In this document: positions 1-9,509 of the stretch, piece by piece
Position numbering within the stretch: position 1 is the stretch's first letter
Layout of the letters: every line of letters starts with the position of its first letter
Origin: Setomelanomma holmii
Lineage: Eukaryota; Ascomycota; Dothideomycetes; Pleosporales; Phaeosphaeriaceae
Length of the DNA: 64,000 nucleotides
Reading direction: 5' to 3'
Assembly (NCBI GenBank): GCA_010015745.1
Contig: ML978154.1
Span: forward strand, 582,668 to 646,667
The notes under the pieces: model-generated
The model's database searches: none
What the model saw: the letters and a program-made list of their open reading frames with translations, nothing else
Told to the model about the DNA's origin: nothing
Program-made: the position numbers and the translations under genes

Positions 1-643
1 TTCTAATTCCTACATCCTCTTACTAAAGATCCTCTTCTGCTTTCCTATTACTCTAATAGCGAAGCCCTTCTCATCTATATTATACGTGTGAGCAGGCTCT
101 ACGTTATACTCTTTAATCTTCTTATAGAGAAAATTGAAATAGAGATCGTACTTTGCCTTAGAGTCAGCGTGGTGGCGTACAGCGTCTATATCCTTAGTCC
201 AGCGTGAGATAAGATAGTCGTTGTTTCGGCTGATAAAGCGCGTCACCTAGCCATCTCCGACGTGCTCGTGAGCTATCTCTCTCCAATTTTCGCGTTATCT
301 CTCTAGTAGGTAGAAGGCCTTTCTTAGTAAGATCATTGATGTACTCTACAAGCTCTGACTTCTGGTGTGGGTTGAGCTTTTGTTTCTTGATCTTTCTACC
401 TGCTATGGACTTCTAAGTGCCCTTGCATCTTTGCATCAACGTAGTTCGTGGAACGTTAAACTTTTTAGCACACTCCCAGTACAACAAACGTTCTCCTAGT
501 TTCTGCAATTTTATAGCTGCAATCACCTTGTCTATAGCTGTTGTGGTGGTGGAGATATTACGCGTTGAAGTTGATCTAATTATCGTGTTATGATGTTGGG
601 GTGGGTCGCTTCACCGAGCGGGTCGCTTCGGCGATCGGCACTG
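1..643 (-). mobile_element. Broken pogo/Fot1-like (Tc1-mariner superfamily) transposon, truncated by window edge
   Basis: Read on the minus strand from about 545 downward, three frames together give the N-terminal half of a pogo/Fot1-type transposase. There is a psq-type helix-turn-helix (AKKFNVPRTTLMQRCKG at about 485-425), then a CENP-B-type second DNA-binding part, then the start of the DDE domain with YNIDEKGF at about 90-65, whose Asp is the first expected catalytic residue. The frame is broken: TAG at 415-413, TAG at 249-247 where the family has a conserved Trp (VGDG*VTRFI), and a frameshift near 290. The putative outer end reads CAGTGCCGATCGCC inward from 643, next to a TA at 644-645, which is the target dinucleotide of this superfamily. 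The rest of the element lies left of the window. The TGG-to-TAG changes would fit repeat-induced point mutation. This copy is not functional as read; family assignment is confident, exact terminus less so. Confidence 0.8.
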
Positions 644-1516
644 TAGCGCGCAACCTAGGGTTTGTGATGGAGTGCATGTCAAAGCTGACATGCAGCTAGA
701 CCTTGGACATGCAAAGGTCTGTGCTTTTCTCTATGAGAGGAAGCAAAGAGCCCTCATGCGACACCTGCCAAAGGCAAGGAACGTCAACAGAGAGCGCACG
801 ACAATAGCTCACTCCATGCGAGACTGAGCAAGGGAGTAGGCAGTATAGATATGCTGACGCGCTGCACATACTACTGTTGAGTGCAGCTAAACCAGGTGAA
901 CATGTACGCTCTTAAGCTGAATCCGAGCCCTGCTGAATCTCTTCTGCTACAGAACCTGGGCGCTCAGCTACAGATCTTAACATGTGACTAACACGCAGTG
1001 CACATGCTGTCGGAGTTGGCCTGCATGTATTCTTAACATACACCAGGACAAGCAATAATAAAAGCGGGTATACGTACTAATACCCACTGTAGCAGCAGGA
1101 TCATATCATATCAGCTTCCAACATCCTATAAGCTCGATGATTAAAGTGGTCATCGTGTAACATCCATTTCTCGACTCTTGGTGTGCGCGCTACTGTAGCA
1201 TTGTGATGCTGGACTCACTCGTGTTCTCCCACATGCGACAACTCGGTCACGCATGACGTCTAAAGACATTACCGTGAAACATGCAAGCCAGGAAGACGAT
1301 CAATTCACAATCAATTAAGCAAAAACAGTACAGCTCTTTATTTTGAGCATGCAAGAACGAAGTAATTGCAGTGGATATCACGATGATGCCTTATTGTCTG
1401 CGCAATACCAGACTTAACCAAGCACTTCTACATGCTATTTCGTCCCTTCATATCATCATGTCCTATTATAATACTTCACACCATATGTCATGTCCGTCCA
1501 CGCACTTTTCGCATCA
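644..1516. other. Intergenic stretch, no gene seen
   Basis: Between the transposon end and the 3' end of the GEN1-like gene. I see no coding frame, RNA gene or clear repeat. The last part should hold the 3' UTR of the minus-strand resolvase gene. Confidence 0.6.
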
Positions 1517-4439
1517 CTAGCTCAAATCAAGAAAGTCGACCTCACTCTCCCTCCACTTCTTTCTATCTTTACCCTTCAGCACTACATCTGACCCAGCCGT
1601 CGCTATCCAGTGTGGGCTCTCTACATCTGCAAAGTCCCAGGCGCCGGCAACGCTCTTCCGCAGAATGATCTGACGCTTCTTCTTTTCTCTCGCTTTCCAT
1701 GCTGCGGGTGGTGAGATACGTGAGCAAGGCTCGGGAGATGTGGACGTGTGATTGCGCGGTGAACGACGGAGGGGCGGAGATTTATGCGTATGTAGTGGAG
1801 ACATGGGGCTTATGGTGGGAGGTCCCGGACGCGGGTTCGGATGTCCAATGGGTTGTGAAGGCGAAGAAAGGAGTGAGAGGTCCAGGGCATCGAGTTCTGT
1901 AGAGGTTCCTATCGTCGCATTGGGTTTTGAAGAGGTGAGATCTAAAGTATCCAGCCCTGGCGATGCGGACTTTGTCTTCCTTAATCGCGGTGACGTGCGA
2001 CGGCTACGTATTACTGCTGAGGTGTCTTTCGAATTCTTAGCCCTTGACGAGTTCGACGATGTGGAATGTGATGATGCGTTTGACGAGATCGAAGTCAGCG
2101 GTGGTCGCGTAGCATCGGCAGATTTGGTCCGCCTCGAATTCATAGGTGCGATTGTGTCTGCCTTTGCTGGCACTGGTCGCAGTGGTGACGAAAGTGTCAA
2201 GTCGAGTTCGTCGACTTCGATATTCGATGGCCGTAGCTGAGGTGCTGGTATTGGTGTTGTATCGACCAAAGATTGCGTGTCCCGCAGCTTCGTGGGCGTT
2301 ACTGAAGCTCTCCATGCATCCAAGGTGGTCTGCCTCGTCTTGCCAGGCGAAGACGCTACTGAGGTACCACGAGGCGCTCTCGAACCTACAGCGTTGTGGG
2401 TACGCGCACTCGCCTTCGTAATCGGAGCTTCCGAACGCAATGGCTGGGTTGGAGAGCTCAAGAGATCTAATGTTTCGATGGTGTTCAATAGTGACGGCGT
2501 CTTGGACCGTCCACAGTCAGAGCCCATTGTAGCAGGAAGTGTACGCGACCGCTGCATTGGTACTCTTCTCCTCTTCGTGACACTGGCTGGCAAGTCCTCC
2601 AGTACTGGCGAAGGTGACTTTTCACGGACCGGTTGATGTGCATTGACTGTGCCCTGAGATCGGGGAGGCGATGAAGACAGGAGGTCGAGCACGTCCAGTT
2701 GAGACGATGCTGGTTGCGCGCGCGATGCCACAGCACCAGTTTCGGGCTCCTGCGACTTCGCCAACGCGCGAGATAGCTTCGCTCCCGGCTTTGTGACTTT
2801 CGCAAACTGGCTGATCGACGGTTGAGGCATGTCACCTGTCGTCTTTGTCCGCTTAGCTTTGTTCATTCTCGAGGTGGGCTTGGCTGGCTCCTGTACGGTT
2901 GCAGCTCGCCTGGCTTTCTGCTTCGTCTGCCTTCCAGCCTCCCAGTCTTGAACCTTCAATGGCACTCCGACCTTGACAAAGGACTCCATGACCCATATCC
3001 TCGCAGGTTTCAATGGGTCGAATTTGGTTGGGCCGCGCTTCTTCGGACCATCATCCTCAAGCTCCAACGCAACTTCATCGTCCAGATCAACATCGATGAC
3101 TTGTTGTGAGCTCGGTGGTGGCACTTCGACTGCATCATCGGGCTCTTCTCGATCGAGGTCGATACTGACGAGTTCGATCGGCGTGAAGCTCACCCGGAGT
3201 TCTGTGCTGTTATCGGTGACGGGATGCTGTCGCTTGCCATGTATCCTTTTGACCACAAGACTTTCGTCTTCCTCGATCGCTCTAAGATCGTCTGTGGGTA
3301 GTCGATCGATCTGCTTCGAGCGTATGCGCAGCTGACGAACGAGCAGGGATGGTGCGAGGCTGCGGATGAAGTGCTTCGCACCTTCGAGCTTCACCCAGTC
3401 GAATGCATCTTGCGTGAAGTCACGAAGGCCTGAAAGATCGAGATCCTGGTCCCAGTTGATCGATCTTCGCAGCTTGTCGAGCCCAGCACTACTCGATATA
3501 GCAGGGTGCGTATAGTAGCCGAGGATGTCTAGGCGAGGGAAGTCGTCGGGAATCTTCAGTGTGCCATGTCTTCGTCTGAAAAGCTTGCTCTCATTCGTCT
3601 TGAGCTCGTGTTGTAGTCGCTCTCGCCATTCAGACATGGCTCGCTTGTCGTTCGTCGGTATAGCGCATAGGTCCCTGCCAAACCCAGCCTTCGCTGCTTC
3701 ACACGCTGTCTTCGGTCCACATCCTGGTATTCCTTCGGGTACGTAGTCTCCTCCGCTCATCAAGGCCACTAGTATCATGCCTTCGCGATCCAGGCCTGAA
3801 GGCCCATACTTCGTCTCTACTGCGTCATAGACATTGACATGTGTAGGCGTTTTCCCAGTCTTCTCCGGCGACCAGTTTCGGATGGTGACTCCACTTCCAA
3901 ACATGAGCGTATCCACATCCTCACTCAAAACAGCGTCAACGATGCCTTCGCGCTGGAGGAGTGCGCATTCTGCCTCGGCCTCACCCGGCGCAAGATGTAT
4001 GGGATATCCAAATTGCTTCAGCAACTGCTTGGCAAGAAACTCGGGGATGGACGCGACATTAGGTCCGGTGCGTTTGTTGCGCTTGAAAGGCGGCTTGTTC
4101 GGACCGTCAAATACGAAGATGGGATGGATAGAGAGGGCGATCAAGCGAAGGAGGCGGTAGTAGAATGTTCGCAGCGCAGGGTTCGTGCCACCTGGTCGCA
4201 GTCAGTCTCTGACGATCATCGCATGTTTGAGACTGCACACCTTTACTCGCTTGTATCTGGAAAAGCCATATGGATGTGTCAATAGCAATGCGCAATGGTC
4301 GGCCGGTCTCTTCGAACTTCTCGACGGCGAGTTTGGAGAGTGCTATGCGCCTCCCAGGGCCAATCTCTTTGTATATACTGCGCACATCAGTACAAGTCTC
4401 ATTCACATGCGACAGCGCTCCTTACCCGTGGATGCCCAT
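1517..4439 (-). CDS. GEN1/Yen1-type Holliday junction resolvase (XPG/Rad2 family), 3 exons
   Basis: Structure-selective endonuclease of the XPG/Rad2 family, expected to resolve Holliday junctions in the nucleus. Predicted exons: 4439-4426, 4377-4241 and 4191-1517, with introns of 48 and 49 bp, giving 941 residues. The start was chosen because splicing joins MGIHG to IYKEIGPGRRIALSKLA, the typical N-terminus of the GEN1/Yen1 branch. The XPG-N region (IDTSIWLFQIQ, FVFDGP) is followed by the XPG-I region with acidic metal ligands in GEAEAE (about residues 120-125) and EDVDTL (141-146). The helix-two-turn-helix GGDYVPEGIPGCGPKTA starts near residue 197. The C-terminal half (beyond about 450) is disordered and rich in Ser, Pro, Arg and SP/TP sites, as expected for a kinase-regulated Yen1-like tail. 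It diverges from the AT-hook gene across a 197-bp gap. Members of other XPG classes (FEN1, EXO1, Rad2) fit the N-terminus less well. Confidence 0.88.
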
Positions 4440-4636
4440 CGCAACTCCATGCTCATTCGCAAGGTTGACCCGCTGTGCCTGTGGTGATGGTGTCCAGCCT
4501 GTTCCGAGGCGATTAGATTGTTGCTAGGGCGACGGCACGCGTATGACACGTCCCGCATTCCACCAGCGCACGTTGCATCACCTCCATCATTACCGCCATT
4601 AAACACTCCGCGCATTCCATACAAACGGCTTCAATC
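4440..4636. promoter_or_regulatory. Shared divergent promoter region
   Basis: Only 197 bp separate the start codons of the minus-strand resolvase and the plus-strand AT-hook gene, so both promoters and 5' UTRs must lie here. I see no obvious TATA box. Co-regulation is an inference from spacing alone. Confidence 0.5.
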
Positions 4637-7600
4637 ATGGCTTTTCGCGGTCGTACTCCGACCATGAGCGATGATGTTGACCGCAGCTACGATTCGAGTC
4701 CTGATCCGTTGGCCCTTTCCTTGAACGAAAACAACACACGATCAGCACGCAAATCGAGCCCAAGAAAAGCACTGATATCGACTTCACCAAGCAAACAGAA
4801 CCGAAGGTCGAGCGTCTCTGAGATGGATTTTTCATCGCCATCGAAAGCGATGGTGCTGAACACCCCAAGAATGGGCAGTGCTAGCCCATGGCGCATCAAG
4901 GTGACCGTTCAGGCTGAGCCAGGTAGCGACGAAGAGAACGATGGATCACCTAGCGTCAAGCGCGTCACGAGAACACAGACCACAACAGTACCATTGAAAG
5001 ATCCGGATGCGCCATCATCGCCTGTCAAACGCGGCCGCGGGCGGCCCAGAAAGTCAGATATAGGTGCAGCATCGAAGCCCAAACGAGTGGGAACACCAAA
5101 GAGACCCGCACGATCCAAGTCGAGAGACCGCAGCATGGGGCCTGCAGAGTCAAGTGCGGCCGATGTCGACACGGATGCGCCGCCAAAGCGCAAAAGAGGT
5201 CGTCCGAGGAAGGTTGTACAGCCACCAGTGGAAGAGCTGGACACGAAGATGGTTGAGGACCAGCAGATTGAGTCCAGGCCGTTCATGGAAGTGACGCCTG
5301 AGCCAGCTGCAAAGTCAGACCCCTCGACATCACAGAAGAGCATCCGCTTTGCGTCCCCGCAGGCATCTGTTCCAGCTATCGAAACCACAGACGCAACACC
5401 GCAAGCGCCGGCATCAATGCTCCTAGAAGACAAAAAGCAGAATGGGACACGCCTGATGCTACCAGCAGATCGGCGAAGGCGGAAGCTCATGGCAGAGTAC
5501 GAGCTACCTGTACTCGACACTCCACCACGCACTGATCTTGGAGACCGCCTCCGTGCACGTAAAGGGACGCCACATTCTAAGAAGGCTATTTCGGTATTGA
5601 TAAGCTCAGATGAAGGTTCAGATCAAGATAGCGATGTTCTCACCCCCACTAGCGGAGAAGACGACGTCGAACCGGGAGCCGATGACCCAGATCAGCCAAA
5701 TACACAACCAGAGGATGCGGAGACGAGTGATCGGCCATTATCCTATTCCCTCAGTAGGCAACTTATTTCACCTAGAGCACCCCAAGAAGAAGTGCCCATA
5801 GTCCAAGTGTCCGACGTGGATGACGAGGAAGAGATGCAAGACGCGACCAACTTCATGTTTGACGAGGGTACTACTCGAATGCCCGACGATACAACTGTCA
5901 TCGACAGCGAGAACTTCAGTATGATCTCCGTCGATTCCCTGCCCAGCAGCGGTGGTCTTACCAGTCCCGCCCAGCCTCAAGAACTCTCTATTCCTGCTCC
6001 GCCTCGATCTGGCTCAAAGCTTCGACATGAGTATCTGGTGCCTGCAGTCCCACCAACGTCAACTTCGTCGTCTCATACGGAAGCGAAGACATCACCCGAT
6101 ATCACGCAGAATTCAAGTAGCTTGAACCCAGCAGAAGAACCTTCGCGACCTGCGCTACGACGCTACATAACACCAATCATTAACACCGCAGTCCCTACGG
6201 CACCTCCAGTTATCGAACCGACCCAGGCTGCTCCTCCGAGGACTGAGACCCCTCGACTTGGTCGCGTGGTGACCGCGGGTGTGGCTCTGCAGGGTGTGCT
6301 GGATCCCACTCGGTTGACACCTGAGCCCTCCCAGAAGATGCTGGATGAGAAGCGCGACAGACTTGACGACCTCTTCCGTGGCTTTAGTGATGGTACAAGA
6401 AGAGAGCTACAAGCAGGGCTACGTCTCGGCGAGCAACTTGCTCAGAGCCCCACCAAAGAAGAGTCTCCGCTTGCCCGTGGTAGTCGTGCCGGGTCGAGCG
6501 AAGAATCAGCGCCCAAGGAAGGTGTATTTAGGACTCAGCGAAAAGCTCGCCAGCCACGCCTTCTCACACCCGAAGATCAAGAAGATGATGCTGTTGTGAC
6601 AGCCACCGAGTCGGCTAACGACGACGTCCAATACCCAGCCCTTCGTGTCACAACCACAGAGAAGTCACTTCCCAGTCCGGCGGTAAGCGAGGATGGGGAC
6701 GAGATGAGCTGGCGCGTCGACACTCCCCCCGTGGCTACGGGTAACACGGAGCGCATGCGCTCTGTCACCATTATCGACAAAAGCAACGAAGCGCAACCTC
6801 ACATGACTTCTTCAGTATCCGCCACAACGAACGCCGCACCGCCGGAAGATTATTCTGACATCTGGCAAGAAGAGGCTAGTCGTTCATCCAATTCAGCTGA
6901 ATCTGAAGAAGCTCCGAAATTGCAAGATCTGCTCGAACCTGGACCTGCTGTACCAGCCCGAGGAAAACTTCCTCGAACATGGCGTCGCACAAGTGGTAAC
7001 CGTTTTCAGTATAGTTATGAAGCCGAGTCGCCACAACAATCGACTAACGCGCCTGTGGAGTATGCCAGGAATGTCCCGGAAGTCGTTGTTGAGGATGAGG
7101 ATGAGCAAGTCGAGCATGAAGAGGACGAAGATGCTGCCAGCGACGCAAGCGACGATACTGGAATGTTCTTCCAGTCGAACATGCCCAGCATTTTCAGCAA
7201 AAGACATTCTCGCGACCTAAAAAAGCGGAAAGCTGATAAGTTAGATCTCACTCTCCTTTTAAACGAGGGTGAAAGTCTTGCTCCGGAATCGTCACCACCA
7301 ATGGTTACAAAGAAATCGTCCTCCACAACAAAGGACAATCCGTTCCTGAACACGCCACCTCGATTCGTAGGCTTCCCAAGCTCGCCACAAAAGAGCAGCC
7401 CGCTGCGTCGTGAATTGCGCGGATCCGATATTTCGTCCGCAAGCCCGTCTCACGTCCAGGACGAGTCTTCACTACCACTTCCACAGAGCTCACCTTTCCA
7501 CACATACGTCGATGGCCAAAGTATGCTCTCTGTAGCCTCAGATCAACGGCAACTGCAGATGGAAATGGAAGGCGTCACAGACTCGAGCATTCGTCGCGTG

Positions 7601-8521
7601 CGCAATGAGGCGAACGAGTACCTTGACGCTTACGAGCCACAAGAGCGCAGCCTTGACGAAGTCGAGGAAGTAACCGAGCCAAGCAGAACATGGCACAAAA
7701 CAACGATTGTGATCGAGCCAAATCTCCCACAGATCAAGATGCTATCACCCGTGCGCAAACGCGTCCCACTCTTCCCAAGCGCAGCAGAAAAGCCGAGATT
7801 TGCGCTGCACCAGGAAGTCGAACCACAGGTGTCGCATGAGGAGGAGAAACCCCAAAGCGAAACCAGCTCAAGTTCCGCGGAAGAGCGAATCCTTACGCCT
7901 CTCGCAACACAGCAACGCCCAACTGGACTTCTCACGCGCATGACATCTTCCCTCTGGTCAGCCGTCACTCGACCCACACCGCTCGTTTCTGTAATAACTC
8001 CGTCAACACCACCAGCACCCCATCCAATCCTCGCAAAGCTTACTCCACTCCCCAAGATCGAACCATGGACAAAGACGCACTACAAGACCTTCGACAAGCT
8101 GTACCAAGTCAACCAGAAACACCCAGCTCTCTTCTCACCTTCGATTACGCCAGCGACTCCACTTTCGCAAACCAACGCGCATCTGCTCGACAAGTTCCTG
8201 TCCGCCAACAAAGAAACCTACGTCGGCGCCGTATTCAGCGCATGGGGTTACGAATTCGACATGAGCGAGGAGTTGGTCGTATTGTGCCAAGTGTTCTGCG
8301 AATTGATGACTCTCGAGAGCATTGAGGCGTACGAGGTGTTGAAGGGCAGGCAGATCGAGATGGGTGATTGCTTGCCTGGTAGGACGGGCGATTTGATTCA
8401 AGGCGAGGAAGTTGTCAGGCGTTTGGCGACGGTCGTGCTTGGTGAGGAGGTCAGAGCGGATGAGAGGAGGGGCTTGGAGATTGATCGGAGTAAGGGCTTG
8501 GAAGTACAGTGGCCACAGTGA
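4637..8521 (+). CDS. Large AT-hook nuclear protein of unknown function, single exon
   Basis: Predicted 1294-residue, intronless protein. Two AT-hooks are visible, KRGRGRPRKS at residues 131-140 and KRKRGRPRK starting near 184; such motifs bind the minor groove of AT-rich DNA. Most of the chain is low-complexity and probably disordered, rich in SP/TP sites, acidic runs (for example near residue 840) and basic nuclear-localisation-like stretches. The last 160 residues, from ILAKLTPLPKIEPW onward, look like a folded helical domain (WGYEFDMSEELVVLCQVFCEL) with a charged tail. I do not recognise this domain. Start context ATCATGG is reasonable. A second in-frame Met lies at residue 10. Chromatin association is inferred from the hooks; no enzymatic motif is visible. 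Confidence 0.82.
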   Translation: MAFRGRTPTMSDDVDRSYDSSPDPLALSLNENNTRSARKSSPRKALISTSPSKQNRRSSVSEMDFSSPSKAMVLNTPRMGSASPWRIKVTVQAEPGSDEENDGSPSVKRVTRTQTTTVPLKDPDAPSSPVKRGRGRPRKSDIGAASKPKRVGTPKRPARSKSRDRSMGPAESSAADVDTDAPPKRKRGRPRKVVQPPVEELDTKMVEDQQIESRPFMEVTPEPAAKSDPSTSQKSIRFASPQASVPAIETTDATPQAPASMLLEDKKQNGTRLMLPADRRRRKLMAEYELPVLDTPPRTDLGDRLRARKGTPHSKKAISVLISSDEGSDQDSDVLTPTSGEDDVEPGADDPDQPNTQPEDAETSDRPLSYSLSRQLISPRAPQEEVPIVQVSDVDDEEEMQDATNFMFDEGTTRMPDDTTVIDSENFSMISVDSLPSSGGLTSPAQPQELSIPAPPRSGSKLRHEYLVPAVPPTSTSSSHTEAKTSPDITQNSSSLNPAEEPSRPALRRYITPIINTAVPTAPPVIEPTQAAPPRTETPRLGRVVTAGVALQGVLDPTRLTPEPSQKMLDEKRDRLDDLFRGFSDGTRRELQAGLRLGEQLAQSPTKEESPLARGSRAGSSEESAPKEGVFRTQRKARQPRLLTPEDQEDDAVVTATESANDDVQYPALRVTTTEKSLPSPAVSEDGDEMSWRVDTPPVATGNTERMRSVTIIDKSNEAQPHMTSSVSATTNAAPPEDYSDIWQEEASRSSNSAESEEAPKLQDLLEPGPAVPARGKLPRTWRRTSGNRFQYSYEAESPQQSTNAPVEYARNVPEVVVEDEDEQVEHEEDEDAASDASDDTGMFFQSNMPSIFSKRHSRDLKKRKADKLDLTLLLNEGESLAPESSPPMVTKKSSSTTKDNPFLNTPPRFVGFPSSPQKSSPLRRELRGSDISSASPSHVQDESSLPLPQSSPFHTYVDGQSMLSVASDQRQLQMEMEGVTDSSIRRVRNEANEYLDAYEPQERSLDEVEEVTEPSRTWHKTTIVIEPNLPQIKMLSPVRKRVPLFPSAAEKPRFALHQEVEPQVSHEEEKPQSETSSSSAEERILTPLATQQRPTGLLTRMTSSLWSAVTRPTPLVSVITPSTPPAPHPILAKLTPLPKIEPWTKTHYKTFDKLYQVNQKHPALFSPSITPATPLSQTNAHLLDKFLSANKETYVGAVFSAWGYEFDMSEELVVLCQVFCELMTLESIEAYEVLKGRQIEMGDCLPGRTGDLIQGEEVVRRLATVVLGEEVRADERRGLEIDRSKGLEVQWPQ

Positions 8522-8949
8522 ATATTTTCTGCTTAGGTGTACAGACGGACATGAGGTTGAAGATGGGTATAGTGTGTGCTGATGACTGCGCATTTCTTGT
8601 ATATCTGGCGTTCAAGTCTAGGATTGGGACTGGGATATGATACCTCTTTATAATGACCCTCAACGATCGATAAGTTTTTCTTTGAATCCTTCGACGCCTT
8701 TGCAAACTGTTTGTGACTTATTTTGTTCTCCACCACTAGAGCTCTCACACTGCGATCTTATGATACCCATCCATCTCGAGATTCGCGCAGCCCCACTGCA
8801 TTCGCTTCTGCAACCCACAGCTCCACTCGACTCGACTCCACTTCACACACATACCATAACACAACATCAGATATCTCGACCAAGAAGACATGCGCGCTTC
8901 ACACTATGAGTATCCTAATTGTCATATTAGTCATCGATCAATACAGTCC
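8522..8949. other. Intergenic, 3' UTR region and tRNA 5' flank
   Basis: No coding frame is supported. It holds the presumed 3' UTR of the AT-hook gene and the AC-rich 5' flank of the split tRNA-Pro sequence. Confidence 0.5.
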
Positions 8950-8959
8950 GGCTCAATGG

Positions 8960-9015
8960 GTAAGTTATAAACGTCCTCTATACATATGAGCCGTACACTA
9001 ACTTCGTGCCTCCAG
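8960..9015 (+). other. Spliceosomal-type intron 1 inside the tRNA-Pro sequence (D arm)
   Basis: 56 bp starting GTAAGT and ending CCTCCAG, with a CTAAC branch-site match at 8998-9002, 13 bases before the acceptor. It sits after tRNA base 10 and splits the Pol III A box. Size and signals match the mRNA introns in neighbouring genes, not tRNA introns, which lie after base 37 and lack such signals. Confidence 0.75.
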
Positions 9016-9038
9016 TCTAGTCGCATGATTCCTGCTTT

Positions 9039-9093
9039 GTAAGTATCTCTCCACCCCTTCGCTCCACAACGCACCATTCTAACAAATAACCAG
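9039..9093 (+). other. Spliceosomal-type intron 2 inside the tRNA-Pro anticodon
   Basis: 55 bp starting GTAAGTATC and ending ACCAG, with CTAAC at 9079-9083, 10 bases before the acceptor. Its removal restores the TTTGGGT anticodon loop. It does not look like a copy of intron 1 beyond the splice signals and near-equal length. Confidence 0.75.
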
Positions 9094-9096
9094 GGG

Positions 9097-9110
9097 TTCT
9101 CGTAACAAAC
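9097..9110 (+). other. Canonical tRNA intron in tRNA-Pro
   Basis: Fourteen bases after G37, the standard position for introns cut by the tRNA splicing endonuclease. tRNA-Pro(UGG) genes of yeasts also carry an intron here. Confidence 0.65.
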
Positions 9111-9146
9111 TGCAGGAGGTCCTGGGTTCAATTCCCAGTTGAGCCC

Positions 9147-9509
9147 GTCTTCTACTCTCTTTTTGCTCTTTTTTTTTTGGCGTGTGGGCTATGTTCAGCA
9201 GTCCAGATAAAGCGGCGTCTGTTGTGCTGTGATGTTACGTGAAGGATATGGAGAAGTAGACATGTGACAGAACGGTGAGGAATTTTTTCATGAAATATTT
9301 TATTTTATGCTCTTGCACAAGCCTGACCCGTGTGATGGACATCGGCGGCTGCATGCTGATGCGATTCAAGTCTATGCTGGTACAAAGTGCTCGCTCGCTG
9401 CTTTTCGCTTTTCGCTTTTAGGGTAATGGTACATATGGAATAACTGCAACAACGAGAGCATTGAACGACATGCCAATGATGTTCAAGCCTTCGCTAGTCC
9501 AGTCCAAGC
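9147..9509. other. Intergenic with Pol III-type T-run
   Basis: T-runs at 9160-9164 and 9169-9178 could end Pol III transcription of the tRNA-Pro sequence. The remainder, including an AT-rich patch near 9283-9310, is the presumed 3' region of the TAM41 gene. I see no other gene. Confidence 0.5.

Larger units (their letters stand above)
8950..9146 (+). tRNA. tRNA-Pro(UGG) interrupted by two GT-AG introns plus the canonical tRNA intron
   Basis: Removing 8960-9015 and 9039-9093 joins 8950-8959, 9016-9038 and 9094-9146. Removing a normal anticodon-loop intron as well (9097-9110, after base 37) leaves a 72-nt tRNA with discriminator C at 9146. All seven acceptor pairs form (GGCTCAA with TTGAGCC). 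The anticodon stem CCTGC/GCAGG, loop TTTGGGT (anticodon TGG) and T arm CTGGG-TTCAATT-CCCAG are complete, and the sequence follows the fungal tRNA-Pro pattern closely. The B box GGTTCAATTCC is intact and T-runs lie at 9160-9164 and 9169-9178. The A box is split by the first insertion, and the second falls inside the anticodon between U34 and G35. One weak point is the D loop, where the usual G18 is C. It could be a decaying gene copy, so function is uncertain, but the tRNA ancestry is clear. Confidence 0.82.
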
